Below the pieces are notes generated by a model. That model was not told where the DNA came from and did not search any database. It saw only the letters and a program-made list of their open reading frames with translations. From Haladaptatus caseinilyticus (GTDB lineage Archaea; Halobacteriota; Halobacteria; Halobacteriales; Haladaptataceae): a stretch of DNA of 64,000 bases. The stretch is from contig NZ_CP111038.1 of assembly GCF_026248685.1 (NCBI RefSeq), positions 62,001 to 126,000 on the forward strand, written 5' to 3'. A program made the position numbers and the translations under genes. Of this stretch, positions 9,673-17,538 are shown piece by piece. Position 1 is the first letter of the stretch. Each line of letters opens with the position of its first letter.

Positions 9673-9909
9673 GTGACGTGGCGACCACGCGAGGACGTTG
9701 CTGTCCAGCGAGTTCACTGGATTGATGATGCGGTGAGTCTCGGCTGGCACAAAGACGATGACCATGACGATTTGGGAACGACACACTTTCAGTGTGAGTC
9801 TGCCGACGATCGAGTGCACGAACCGGGGCACATCGAAGTGGAAGCCCCGTTGAGCTTTCTCGAAATCTGTCTGAATCGGCTTCCGGACCGGCTCGATGAA
9901 ACGAGATAA
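9673..9909 (+). CDS. Small haloarchaeal protein of unknown function
   Basis: 78 residues from a GTG at 9673. The sequence reads like a real protein (SLGWHKDDDHDDLGTTHFQ, then a GHIEVEAPLSFLEICLNRLP tail) with conserved-looking His and Asp residues, and resembles small proteins that accompany haloarchaeal winged-helix regulators. No ATG is available and an in-frame stop lies three codons upstream, so it may be a 5'-truncated remnant. Proposed partner of the DUF7342 gene upstream; inferred only from position. Confidence 0.45.
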   Translation: MTWRPREDVAVQRVHWIDDAVSLGWHKDDDHDDLGTTHFQCESADDRVHEPGHIEVEAPLSFLEICLNRLPDRLDETR

Positions 9910-9924
9910 CCTGCCATGAAACAC

Positions 9925-10560
9925 CTAGTGCAGGAGTATCGAAACGGGCGGCTTGTGGTGTGGATAGCCTCGAAAGCCCCCGCACGCTCGACGGCTGCGT
10001 CTCGCTGCGCTCCTCTCTGTGTTACGGTGCTTACGTCGCCTCGCTCATCGAGCGCACGGCCCCTTTCAATCCCACCCAGTTCGGACGACCAGGTTAGCTC
10101 TCCCACTGTTTTGACTGGTGATTCTCTCCGGCACGCCCCGCTCGCCGCGTGCCGCCTTCCGGTGAGCACAGCTCACCGACGTCCCACTCACTGTGTTCGC
10201 GGGACCTCCGCATCGCTCGCGACCGACCAGTCCGGGCATGCGGCCTCCGGCCGTTCCGGGCATCTGGTTTCGACGCCAGCACCAAGCGCGCTATCGGTTG
10301 CGTCTCCCGCTGGTCGACGGACACGAAACCGGCTTGTGTGCTGGGCGCTCGCTTCGGGCGGGTCGCCGCGCGGTGCTGGTACTATTCTCTTCGAAAACGC
10401 GCGCTCGCTTCGCGCCCAGGGGGACGCTCGCGAAGGCGCAAGCGAGCGCGCGCAGGAGAATGGATGCGTTGTGCAGTGTAGAGTTGTGACTCGTATAGGA
10501 GCGAGTGTCGGAAAAGACGCGATAGGAGGCGCGCCTTCGGTCGAAATCACATTGTGAGTG
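9925..10560. other. GC-rich structured noncoding region
   Basis: About 630 bases of GC-rich, hairpin-prone DNA with no convincing gene; the open frames across it have low-complexity Arg/Ser/Ala-rich products. It contains an imperfect inverted repeat of about 22 bases (9970-9991 against 10047-10069). Composition differs sharply from the AT-richer DNA around it. Such DNA next to RPA-like genes is familiar from haloarchaeal plasmids; its role is unknown. Confidence 0.5.
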
Positions 10561-10566
10561 ATTCCA

Positions 10567-11424
10567 ATGAGTAGTAAACAGACGATCGGTCAAATAGTTT
10601 CGGTTGACGAACAGGCGATTGAATGTAGTGAAGAGCAATTCGAGAGTGTTGAGAAGACACCTGAGCTGCGGCCGTCGGTTGAGCAGACGATCCAAGGGAA
10701 GGTGGATACGAATCATCCGGATGGGGTCGGCCGTGGACTGACGTTAGCAGCAGAAGAGCGATTGGTGGCACGAGAAACAGAAATCACACGAACGCGTGAG
10801 CGGTGGGATCGGGCACAGGATTCGGAGCGGGAAGTGCAGTGTCGGCGAGCATCGAAAGCAGTGAGTCGAGAACGGCGCTGTGCGTTCCAGGAGCGAGCGG
10901 CAAGTGTAGATCCGTGGTGTGACCCAGAACGAGGAGATCCTCGTGAGGAGTTGGCTCAAGAGCAGTTGGCGGCAGTGAACAAGCAGGCGATGCGATTAGC
11001 AGAGAAGCTCGATGGGTGGTCGCGAGCAGCGATCAGTCGGCGGTTAGCTGAACGGGTTGTAGATGGGACAAGTGTGATGGGTGCAGTCGTGAGTGTGTTC
11101 GAGGAATTGCGGACGGCCCCCGGGCAAGTCATTCCGATCGCGGATGTGCGAGATGTGAATCGCAAAGAGGTGAGCATCGAGGGGCAAGTTACCCAGCTGT
11201 GGACTCCTGGCAGTCCAAAGATCCAGCAAGTTGGACTGATCGAAGACGACAGTGGTCGTGTCAAATTCACCGTGTGGCGAGCATCGCAAAAGACGGTGGT
11301 TGAGGAAGGTGAGACCGTGCAATTTCGATCAGTCGCAAAGAATTGGTACGAGGGGCGGGTTTCGGTGGCAGTAACTGGGTGGAGCGGTATTCACAGTCCC
11401 GAGCGCGGTCGCTGGTGGGAATAG
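10567..11424 (+). CDS. RPA-like OB-fold single-stranded-DNA-binding protein
   Basis: 285 residues from ATG 10567 (a GTG at 10558 is the alternative). The N-terminal two thirds is charged and helical. The C-terminal third is a typical OB fold: VSIEGQVTQLW, then GLIEDDSGRVKFTVW and VQFRSVAKNWYEGRVSVAV, matching haloarchaeal RPA-like proteins. It probably binds single-stranded DNA during plasmid replication or repair. It is flanked on both sides by GC-rich noncoding DNA and is the only gene between 9.9 and 11.9 kb. No zinc finger is visible, unlike some chromosomal RPAs. Confidence 0.7.
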   Translation: MSSKQTIGQIVSVDEQAIECSEEQFESVEKTPELRPSVEQTIQGKVDTNHPDGVGRGLTLAAEERLVARETEITRTRERWDRAQDSEREVQCRRASKAVSRERRCAFQERAASVDPWCDPERGDPREELAQEQLAAVNKQAMRLAEKLDGWSRAAISRRLAERVVDGTSVMGAVVSVFEELRTAPGQVIPIADVRDVNRKEVSIEGQVTQLWTPGSPKIQQVGLIEDDSGRVKFTVWRASQKTVVEEGETVQFRSVAKNWYEGRVSVAVTGWSGIHSPERGRWWE

Positions 11425-11888
11425 TCCGGTAGTGTTGATTTCTTTTTTATTGTGTGCCGAACCGACCCAGGCCCCGCCGCCCCACCCTCCGCTCCGTGCT
11501 CGCTTCGCTGTGCGCGCAGCCACGACCGACGTAATAGTTTGCTGCGTTCTGCACTGGCAGGTAATAGTCAAATCCGGTGAATGCCGAGCGACTGTCCAGC
11601 GTGCTGCGACGAGTTGTGAGGGTGCTGGTTTAGAGACACTCACGGTCAACACAAGGATGGCGGGACGGTCGTCATGGACGTGGTATGGATTGAGACGCCA
11701 CAGTCAGCCGAGAGCACGAATCTGGCGGCGTTTGAGGTCTGCCGTCGTCCCAGTAGGGCCGTCAGTTGCTCAGCCAGAGTAGTGTGAAGAGGGGCACCCC
11801 ACAGGCGGAGATCCGGAGGAAAGACACGGTGGTCACGCCACACGAGAACGAAGGAAATGCGGAAGGTGGACAGTCCAGTCGAGGACAA
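11425..11888. other. Noncoding region after the RPA-like gene
   Basis: Starts with a T-rich run (about 11438-11450) that could terminate transcription, then a GC-rich stretch (about 11465-11520) like the one before the RPA-like gene. Open frames here look non-coding. I see no other feature. Confidence 0.4.
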
Positions 11889-12353
11889 CTATGGTCGCCG
11901 AACTGTTACTGACTTCACAGATGTGCCAGTTTGCTTGACTCTGACCGTTGTCGGCAGTTGCTCTTTCATTGTCACCACTAATCGATATGCATCAGCACTC
12001 TCATCACCAGTACAACTCCCACTAAACCAGGATGATGTATCGGTACTCCCAACTTTCACAGTGAGTGTCTGGGATGTTTCGGAGTATGAAACATCCATGA
12101 GATCTGCTTTGTTGCACGTACTTGACCCAACAAAGAGTGCTCCACGAACGACCACCTGTTTCGACTCCGGTTTGAAAGAGACAATTGGTTGTTCGGTTGG
12201 CCCAGGGAAGTCGGTGGTCCTATCAAAGCTTGATTCATAGATGGTGAATTCATAATCCGCAATGGAGTCAAATCCCTCAGCAGTACCTCCGATATTGAGA
12301 CAGCCACTACCGAGTGCGAGGGCAGTCACAGAAAGGAATACACGGCGTTTCAT
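11889..12353 (-). CDS. Small Tat-type lipoprotein
   Basis: 154 residues. The N-terminus (MKRRVFLSVTALALGSGCL) combines a twin-arginine motif with a lipobox (GSGC), so the protein is predicted to be exported folded and lipid-anchored outside the cell. The mature part is beta-rich and Ser/Thr-rich with two further cysteines (in SSTCNK and GSCTG) that may form a disulfide. This is a common haloarchaeal secreted type of unknown role. It is divergent from the membrane-protein gene at 12515. Confidence 0.7.
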   Translation of the reverse strand: MKRRVFLSVTALALGSGCLNIGGTAEGFDSIADYEFTIYESSFDRTTDFPGPTEQPIVSFKPESKQVVVRGALFVGSSTCNKADLMDVSYSETSQTLTVKVGSTDTSSWFSGSCTGDESADAYRLVVTMKEQLPTTVRVKQTGTSVKSVTVRRP

Positions 12354-12514
12354 AGCGAGATATCTGTGTAGTCAAGAATAAGCTTCGTGATGAGTGAAAT
12401 AACTCTTTGACAGTACTCTCCCTATTATCGTCGCAGCGGCATTCAGAACACCGCCACGCTCTGTCGTGTCTGCCAAGGCATAACGTAAAGACATCTACAC
12501 ACCTCTTAGAAACT

Positions 12515-12880
12515 ATGAATAACCACCCATCACCCGCAACCCGATCCGCATGGACAGCCCGATCGACGCTCATACTCTTTGGGTTTCTTGCACTTACATC
12601 ACAACTCCCTGCCGTCGTTGATATCCACAGCAATGTGGCCTTCCGACTGCTCTTTATTCCGGCGTATCTTGTTTCAAGTCTCTTTTACGAGGGGCTTGGA
12701 CTCGAATACATAATCTATGCTCTTGATGGGGTATTTCCAGGCGAACAAACTGCTTTATGGGAGGTAGGACAGATTGTCACGTATTATCTGTTTGCTGTGA
12801 GTGCCACATGGCTTGGACGGTGGCTCGAAACCCACAAACAGAAGCCGAATCATCAAACGTCGAGCAACAAAGGAGGGTAA
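12515..12880 (+). CDS. Small integral membrane protein
   Basis: 121 residues from ATG 12515. Hydrophobic segments suggest three transmembrane helices (around residues 15-33, 40-60 and 85-105); a charged, Gln/Asn/Lys-rich tail is probably cytoplasmic. No enzyme motif seen. A longer frame beginning at 12407 is unlikely, since the added residues are not membrane-like. It lies 4 bases before the next membrane gene, so they form an operon. Confidence 0.6.
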   Translation: MNNHPSPATRSAWTARSTLILFGFLALTSQLPAVVDIHSNVAFRLLFIPAYLVSSLFYEGLGLEYIIYALDGVFPGEQTALWEVGQIVTYYLFAVSATWLGRWLETHKQKPNHQTSSNKGG

Positions 12881-12884
12881 CTCC

Positions 12885-13148
12885 ATGACAGTCCGATACA
12901 CCATTGCAGCAGCGTTCCTGTTGGTCGGTATTCTGTTGGTGGTCATGAATCTATTTAGTCCACCACAAGTGACGGCTATGGGCTGTTCAGAAACATACAC
13001 GGGTCCAGACACACCTCCTGAACGTCACTGTACAAAAACAACGAGTATCGCCACAGGGCAATTGGTGTATGTCTTGGGAATCGGCGCTGGTGCGATTGGG
13101 ATTGGCTATGCGCTCGTTTTTAGTGATCAATTCATTGACCGGATCTGA
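12885..13148 (+). CDS. Two-helix membrane protein
   Basis: 87 residues with two hydrophobic helices (about residues 6-25 and 60-80) and an external loop with two cysteines (MGCSETYTG...RHCTKT) that could form a disulfide. A strong AGGAGG Shine-Dalgarno (12871-12876) overlaps the end of the previous gene and fixes the ATG at 12885, so translation is coupled to it. Function unknown. Confidence 0.6.
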   Translation: MTVRYTIAAAFLLVGILLVVMNLFSPPQVTAMGCSETYTGPDTPPERHCTKTTSIATGQLVYVLGIGAGAIGIGYALVFSDQFIDRI

Positions 13149-13317
13149 ATTGAGTATCCGTATTGCAAGTCGATTAGCGTCGATCTCGACATCCCGCGTG
13201 TCTTCTACGACGATCGCAAGTTCACTGTGGAGCGTGTCGAACTGGGGTGTCTCACGGTTATGGGAGACGCTACCGAGCAAAACGTCAAAGATAGTCGCCA
13301 GCCAGATAGATATGGAA
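13140..13317 (-). pseudogene. Possible minus-strand gene remnant behind the 13.3 kb palindrome
   Basis: The minus strand reads ATIFDVLLGSVSHNRE... then SELAIVVEDTRDVEIDANRL, which looks like a real helical protein but has no start codon and runs into the 3' end of the membrane gene. The palindrome at 13326-13344 lies directly upstream on that strand, as a promoter/operator would. Family not recognised; low confidence. Confidence 0.25.
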
Positions 13318-13325
13318 ATACGGAG

Positions 13326-13344
13326 GTTAGTATAGTATACTAAC
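13326..13344. promoter_or_regulatory. Palindrome GTTAGTATA-G-TATACTAAC
   Basis: Perfect inverted repeat with 9-base arms and a single central base, containing TATA-like sequence, so probably a promoter with a repressor site on it. Close relatives occur at 48637-48655 and 54096-54116. Confidence 0.55.
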
Positions 13345-13465
13345 TCACTACTAGCTCAAAATCTGAAGCAAGAGGGATAGAATCGACTCACGCAGAACAC
13401 TGCAACTCGCGAAAATCTTCCTCGTATCTATTCCTTATCGCGAGAACTACTTAAACGCGAATTGG

Positions 13466-13815
13466 TTAGTGGCCGTCGCCCTCCTCGACACGGAATGACC
13501 CACTGCAGTTGCTACAACTATACTGCTCCGGGTTACGGACGGTCTTCGAGCGGCGATAGCGCGGAATCCGTCCACCGCAGTCCTCGCAGATGAGCCACCA
13601 CTTCGGCGTGGTGAAGCGTTCGCAGTGCTGCGAAGTATCGAGAGCGTCCGTCCAGCGGGTGAACGTTGCGCCGTGATCCGCGTCGCCGAACTTGTGATAC
13701 TGCCAGGCGTGAATGAGTTCGTGCCGGACGGTGGAACTGAATTGCTCCCATCCGTGTTGTTCGTAGGCCGTCCACGGAGAGATTGCAATCTTGTATGTTG
13801 TGAGGAATCTCCGAC
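13466..13815 (-). pseudogene. SprT-like zinc protease, C-terminal fragment (copy A, 3' part)
   Basis: On the minus strand the sequence gives WTAYEQHGWEQFSSTVRHEL, then IHAWQYHKFG, i.e. the HExxH zinc-protease motif of SprT-like proteins (HELIH), followed by a zinc ribbon (CEDCGGRIPRYRRSKTV...CSNCSG) and the stop at 13466. No start codon is in frame: upstream the frame closes near 13815. The missing N-terminal half lies 800 bases away at 14613-14872 in the same orientation, with a BKACE-type gene between. The parts overlap by about six residues but differ in sequence, so they may come from different paralogues. SprT/Spartan-type proteins cleave DNA-protein crosslinks. Confidence 0.7.
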
Positions 13816-13866
13816 AAGTGCTACGATCTAATTATACTATCCGCTAACAAACTAGGGAGCAACCTA

Positions 13867-14604
13867 ATGACTGATCAGATCACACTGCAGGCTGCACTCA
13901 ACGGTGGTCGTACACATCCTAGCGTCCCCCACACGCCAGAAGAACTTGCAGTCGAGGCTCGCGCGGCAGTCGACGCCGGAGCCACGTCACTTCATCTGCA
14001 CCCGTATGATGAACACGGCCGTGAGACACTCACACCAGGACCGTGTGCTGCGGCGCTCCACGCAGTCCGCTCTACATGCCCAGGAATCCCGATTTCGCTT
14101 AGTACGTCCGCGGATATCGAACCTGATCCGGAGCAGCGATATGAACTCATTTCAGCCTGGACTGAGCTTCCAGACCTCGTAACGGCTAATCAAGGTGAGA
14201 GGGGAATTCACGAGCTCTGCGAATTGCTCACTGAACGAGATATTGGGATTGAGGCGGGTCTATTGTCCCTCAAGGACGCGCGCATCTTCGTCGAATCGGG
14301 CATCGCCCCACAGTGCGTACGGGCAATGGTCGAGCCACTGGATTCGAACCCAGATGACGCAGTCGCCCACGCAGAAGCTATTGAAAGGACACTCAATGAA
14401 GCTGAAATCGATCTTGAGCAAGTCCATCACGGAGATGGGATTGCATCATGGGCAGTGAATCGACGTGCTGTGGCGCGAGGACATGCTATTCGCACGGGTC
14501 TGGAGGACACGACAGTCCTGCCTGATGGACATGCTGCTTCGGGAAACGGTGAGCTTGTTGACGCCGCAACCTCACTATTGGCAGAAAACGAAACACAGGA
14601 CTAA
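13867..14604 (+). CDS. BKACE-family (DUF849) beta-keto acid cleavage enzyme
   Basis: 245 residues with the TIM-barrel signature of 3-keto-5-aminohexanoate cleavage enzymes: an N-terminal ALNGGRTH, VDAGATSLHLHPYDEHGRE with the metal-binding His pair, then SLSTSADIEPDP and VEPLDSNPDDAV. These enzymes condense a beta-keto acid with acetyl-CoA. It is shorter than typical members (about 270-310 residues) but has a full-looking barrel. It stands alone, antiparallel to and between the two halves of a broken SprT-like gene, so it looks like a single-gene insertion. Substrate cannot be told from sequence. Confidence 0.8.
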   Translation: MTDQITLQAALNGGRTHPSVPHTPEELAVEARAAVDAGATSLHLHPYDEHGRETLTPGPCAAALHAVRSTCPGIPISLSTSADIEPDPEQRYELISAWTELPDLVTANQGERGIHELCELLTERDIGIEAGLLSLKDARIFVESGIAPQCVRAMVEPLDSNPDDAVAHAEAIERTLNEAEIDLEQVHHGDGIASWAVNRRAVARGHAIRTGLEDTTVLPDGHAASGNGELVDAATSLLAENETQD

Positions 14605-14612
14605 TCCATCTA

Positions 14613-14872
14613 CGTTAGTGCGATTATTCTCTCGTTCGTCACGGGGTCATATTTCCCGGTCCCTGCTTGCCCTTGGCTCGGCGTGAAACCTCCCAATCGA
14701 TCGCGTTGACCGGCAGTTCTGGGAAGTGCTCGGTGGCGACGTTCGTTGCGTGCTGTCGTGCTTGGTCGAGGAGGGCTGTTGGTGTCTCGGGAGTATCGTC
14801 GGTCTCTGTGTTCGTGCTTTCCGTCAGCGTTCGCTGATTGGTGATATCCGAGAACATCAATCGCTGTGCCAT
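14613..14872 (-). pseudogene. SprT-like protein, N-terminal fragment (copy A, 5' part), frameshifted
   Basis: Begins with ATG at 14872 (MAQRLMFSDITNQRTLTEST) and contains the conserved ATEHFPELPVNAIDWEVSRR stretch seen in the other copies. Near 14650-14660 the frame shifts: one frame ends at GNMTP-stop, while the matching continuation (GKYDPVTNERIIALT) is in another frame and stops at 14610-14612. The catalytic HExxH half is missing here and is found at 13466-13815 beyond the BKACE gene. It lies 24 bases after the SWIM gene, the same order as at 18.3-18.8 kb. Confidence 0.65.
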
Positions 14873-14896
14873 GGATAAAAACAGCTGAAGCGGTGG

Positions 14897-15244
14897 TTAG
14901 TTCGGTAGTTCCTTTCGTCCCGTCCTCACGCACGGCCAGCACGGGAAGCCACCGAGGCCCTCACAGTCACAGTCTTCGAGTTCGTCTTCGTCTTCCGAAG
15001 GGAACGCGTCAAGCGTCCCGTCGTCAGTTGCGTTTTCGACGGCGGCCATGTGTTTGCAAAAGGCGTTACGGTGGACGTGATGCGGGCACGTGCAGGCCAT
15101 CAGTTCGTGGGTCACGTCGTCGATGGAGACTGTGTACTGGTGGTTTGCGGGGTTTTCGTTGATGACTTCAATGGGTCCGGGGTATGGATATTGAAGGATT
15201 GGTTTACTGGAGAACCCCTCACTCGTGGTTGTTCCAAACTTCAC
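14897..15244 (-). CDS. SWIM zinc-finger protein with altered N-terminus
   Basis: 115 residues, GTG start. The core has the SWIM motif CxC...CxH (CTCPHHVHRNAFCKHMAAV) and ends in a Cys-rich signature (DCDCEGLGGFPCWPCVRTGR) shared by all four SWIM proteins in this window. From about residue 31 onward it is nearly identical to the protein at 18408-18791, but the N-terminus is unrelated and overlaps the 3' end of the TumE-like gene by 26 bases, so the original start was probably replaced by recombination near 15190. SWIM fingers bind DNA or protein partners; here the gene is paired with an SprT-like fragment. Confidence 0.65.
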   Translation of the reverse strand: MKFGTTTSEGFSSKPILQYPYPGPIEVINENPANHQYTVSIDDVTHELMACTCPHHVHRNAFCKHMAAVENATDDGTLDAFPSEDEDELEDCDCEGLGGFPCWPCVRTGRKELPN

Positions 15245-15647
15245 CTACTCGGTCATCCACATGCTCGAGAACGGAATCGATGACAGCAACAAAATCGGCT
15301 GGGAAGTCTCGGTCAACAGCATCTTCGGTACGTGCCTTCGGTGGTTGATGGAAGTGATCTCGGGAATTATGCGGATTCTCATGCCGATCCCACCGACACA
15401 TCCACGCCGTGCCATCTCTCTCCTCACGATAGGTGATATTGAAATCACCATTCGTGTAGACACGGATCTCGAATACAACCTGTTGGATTGTGTCAGGAAA
15501 GTACTGAAGATCTAACCACGCAACGACCGATTCCGGACGCTCGTGTGGAAAGACAGAGACAGATTCAACGAGTGAGAGCGTACCCAATCGACGAGCAATG
15601 TGACGTAACAGTGTCTCATCGAGTATTTTCTCGGTATCGTCGCTCAT
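15219..15647 (-). CDS. TumE-like (DUF6516) toxin-antitoxin component
   Basis: 142 residues. The central segment (VYTNGDFNITYREERDGTAW, then WDRHENPHNSRDHFHQPP) carries the RDHFHxPP-type motif I associate with TumE/DUF6516 proteins, small beta-rich proteins coded beside a winged-helix partner. The ATG at 15645-15647 is 3 bases after the DUF7342 stop, so the two form an operon. Its 3' end overlaps the altered SWIM gene. Which partner is toxin and which antitoxin cannot be told here; the winged-helix partner is presumed to repress the operon. Confidence 0.6.
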   Translation of the reverse strand: MSDDTEKILDETLLRHIARRLGTLSLVESVSVFPHERPESVVAWLDLQYFPDTIQQVVFEIRVYTNGDFNITYREERDGTAWMCRWDRHENPHNSRDHFHQPPKARTEDAVDRDFPADFVAVIDSVLEHVDDRVGEVWNNHE

Positions 15648-15650
15648 CGA

Positions 15651-16178
15651 TTAGGCGGACGCTTGCGTGGTGTTGTCGTGGTTCTGCCGTGCCTGTTCGA
15701 GTTCTTCGATTCTCCGTCGAACGGTTTTCCACTCTTGCAACTCCGACCAGACATCCTCGATATCAGCATAGTCAGCATGATCGAGCGCATCCACGTGGTC
15801 GGGTCCCTCGACATCGTATTTTTCACGGTAGCGCCGCTCTTTTTCGATTTCCGTTTTCAATCGTTGTTCAAGTTCCTCCACGGGGAGTCCGCCTAACCGA
15901 TGAATTCGTCGCCATTGGAAGTAATCCTCGTCACGGACGAATTCGTCTGGTGCCTCGTTGGTCTGCGTTAGCATCCCGATTTCCGTGAACCACTGCAGAT
16001 AGTCTCGAGCGGTTTCCTTCGAGACATTTGCTCTCTCGGCAATCGCAGCAACTCGTGTTGGATCATACAACTGCAGGGCAGTGGTGTACACCCGATCTCG
16101 CGTTGACTCGTCTTCCCACGTTTCAGTCCATTCCTCAGCGAGACTTGGTGGCGTGGGTGGGGTGTCGTCTGAGGTCAT
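15651..16178 (-). CDS. DUF7342-type winged-helix protein paired with TumE
   Basis: 175 residues. Residues about 35-75 form a winged helix (RVAAIAERANVSKETARDYLQWF), followed by a long charged helical half. It is a divergent paralogue of the protein at 8912-9466. It is the first gene of a two-gene operon with the TumE-like protein, matching an antitoxin/autorepressor role, though this is inferred from gene order. Confidence 0.62.
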   Translation of the reverse strand: MTSDDTPPTPPSLAEEWTETWEDESTRDRVYTTALQLYDPTRVAAIAERANVSKETARDYLQWFTEIGMLTQTNEAPDEFVRDEDYFQWRRIHRLGGLPVEELEQRLKTEIEKERRYREKYDVEGPDHVDALDHADYADIEDVWSELQEWKTVRRRIEELEQARQNHDNTTQASA

Positions 16179-16264
16179 ATCCTATTCTTCGCACTACTAC
16201 ACCATATATCTTGTTCGCGCTTAAAATATTGAGTAGTGGATGCGAGGTATCGATTCTCGCAATA

Positions 16265-16770
16265 TTACTGACCATCGCTCTCCTCAACGCGAATTGCACC
16301 GCCGCACTCACTACAGCTGTACTGCTCCGGGTTACGTACCGTCTTCGACCGGCGATACCGGCCGATCCGTCCACCACAGTCCTCGCACACGAGCCACCAC
16401 TTGGGTGCAGTGAAGCGTTCGCAGTGTTTCGAGGTATCGAGAGCGTCCGTCCACTGGGTGAACGCTCGCCCGTGATCTGCCTCACCGAACTCGTGATATT
16501 GCCATGCGTGAATCAGTTCGTGCCGGACGGTGGAGCTGAATTGCTCCCAGCCGTGCTTCTCGTAGGCCGTCCAGGTCAGCACGATCGTAATTGCCTCTGT
16601 TGCAGGGTCGTACTTCGTAACGCCCGCTTGTCGTTGCGCCTGATGTGAGACCTCCTACTCGATCGTTTCGACCGGCAGGCCAGGGAAATGCTCAGTGGCG
16701 AGGTCGGCCGCATGGCATTGCGCACAGTTGAGCAGATCCCGCTCGGTATCTCGTGGGACACTGGTAATTG
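16265..16770 (-). pseudogene. SprT-like zinc protease interrupted by a TAG codon (copy B)
   Basis: The 3' half (16265-16654) reads as a good SprT-like domain: VTKYDPATEAITIVLTWTAY, then the HELIH active site and a CEDCGG...CSECGG zinc ribbon. Upstream the same frame continues as ATEHFPGLPVETIE, then TAG at 16655-16657, then EVSHQAQRQAG. In copy A this position is Trp (DWEVSRR), so TGG has become TAG. The extreme N-terminus (before about 16770) also lacks the usual conserved start. A shortened product starting from a GTG inside (about 16582) would retain the HExxH but lose the DNA-binding-like N-terminal half. Confidence 0.7.
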
Positions 16771-16820
16771 ATACTGAGTGTTGAGAGAAACCGATGTAAT
16801 CGAAATTCTGAGGTACTAAT

Positions 16821-17369
16821 CTATGGTGGATTCTCTTGAAGATCGCGGACATACATTTCTGGTGGGTCAACATTTGATGACGGCATCCCGACTTTACTAG
16901 GGTCAAGATCAAGAAGCCCATCTCGTTCAAATTTTTTAGCAGCGTAAAATGCTCGTGCATCGTCGTTTTTCGGGTGAAACAAGACTTTCACGCGATCGAT
17001 TGATTCGGGAAGAGCCTTCAACCCCCGTTCGAGTAATTTTGTTCCGACTCCTTCTCCATGGTGGTCAGGATGAAGATAAATATGTCGTAGATCAGCTTCG
17101 TTTGCACTCAAATAGGGAGAATCCGTCGTGTTCCACGTGATATACAGATACCCGATGATCCCGGCAGCATCGTCGTCGACTACGAGAACAACACCTTCGT
17201 CATCAGTGAGCCGCTCGTTCAATTTTTCGGAGTGATAAAATTCGCTGCTTGTCACGTGGTCCCGAACGGTGTCAGTGCCAAGATAGTCAGAGTACGTTGC
17301 AATCCATGATTCCTGTACAGTTGTTCGAATACCAGGAAAATCGTCTTCACGTGCGTTTCGAATCATCAA
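16821..17369 (-). CDS. GNAT-family N-acetyltransferase
   Basis: 182 residues with the GNAT core: an N-terminal IRNAREDDFPGI strand-helix, the middle strand (EADLRHIYLHPDHHGEGVG) carrying the acetyl-CoA pyrophosphate loop of R/Q-x-x-G-x-G/A type (HHGEGVG), and a C-terminal FYAAKKFERDG segment. Substrate unknown. Its 3' end lies next to the broken SprT-like gene, with which it overlaps no conserved part. It is divergent from the HTH regulator at 17539, with a 14-base palindrome between. Confidence 0.85.
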   Translation of the reverse strand: MMIRNAREDDFPGIRTTVQESWIATYSDYLGTDTVRDHVTSSEFYHSEKLNERLTDDEGVVLVVDDDAAGIIGYLYITWNTTDSPYLSANEADLRHIYLHPDHHGEGVGTKLLERGLKALPESIDRVKVLFHPKNDDARAFYAAKKFERDGLLDLDPSKVGMPSSNVDPPEMYVRDLQENPP

Positions 17370-17419
17370 CTACGATGAGTCACGACAAGGGATTAGAATT
17401 TGTGTCGTGATAGTGCAAT

Positions 17420-17433
17420 AACTATCGATAGTT
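17420..17433. promoter_or_regulatory. Perfect palindrome AACTATCGATAGTT
   Basis: 14-base perfect palindrome between the divergent GNAT gene and HTH regulator gene. Possible operator shared by both promoters; a related half (ACAATTATAGTTAAT) follows it. Confidence 0.45.
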
Positions 17434-17538
17434 GGACAATTATAGTTAATCAATATTTGCGATTACTACCCAATAACGACAGATATGAGACTCAAAAGAG
17501 CAGAGGAATATAGTATAATCTATGCTTGGTAATTGCAC

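Noticed and set aside
9916-10557. Open frame of 213 codons across the GC-rich region
   Set aside because: Product is low-complexity Ser/Arg/Ala-rich without domain pattern; several overlapping frames are equally open because of high GC.
11432-11782. 116-codon frame after the RPA-like gene
   Set aside because: Arg/Ala/Pro-rich low-complexity product; overlaps GC-rich noncoding sequence.
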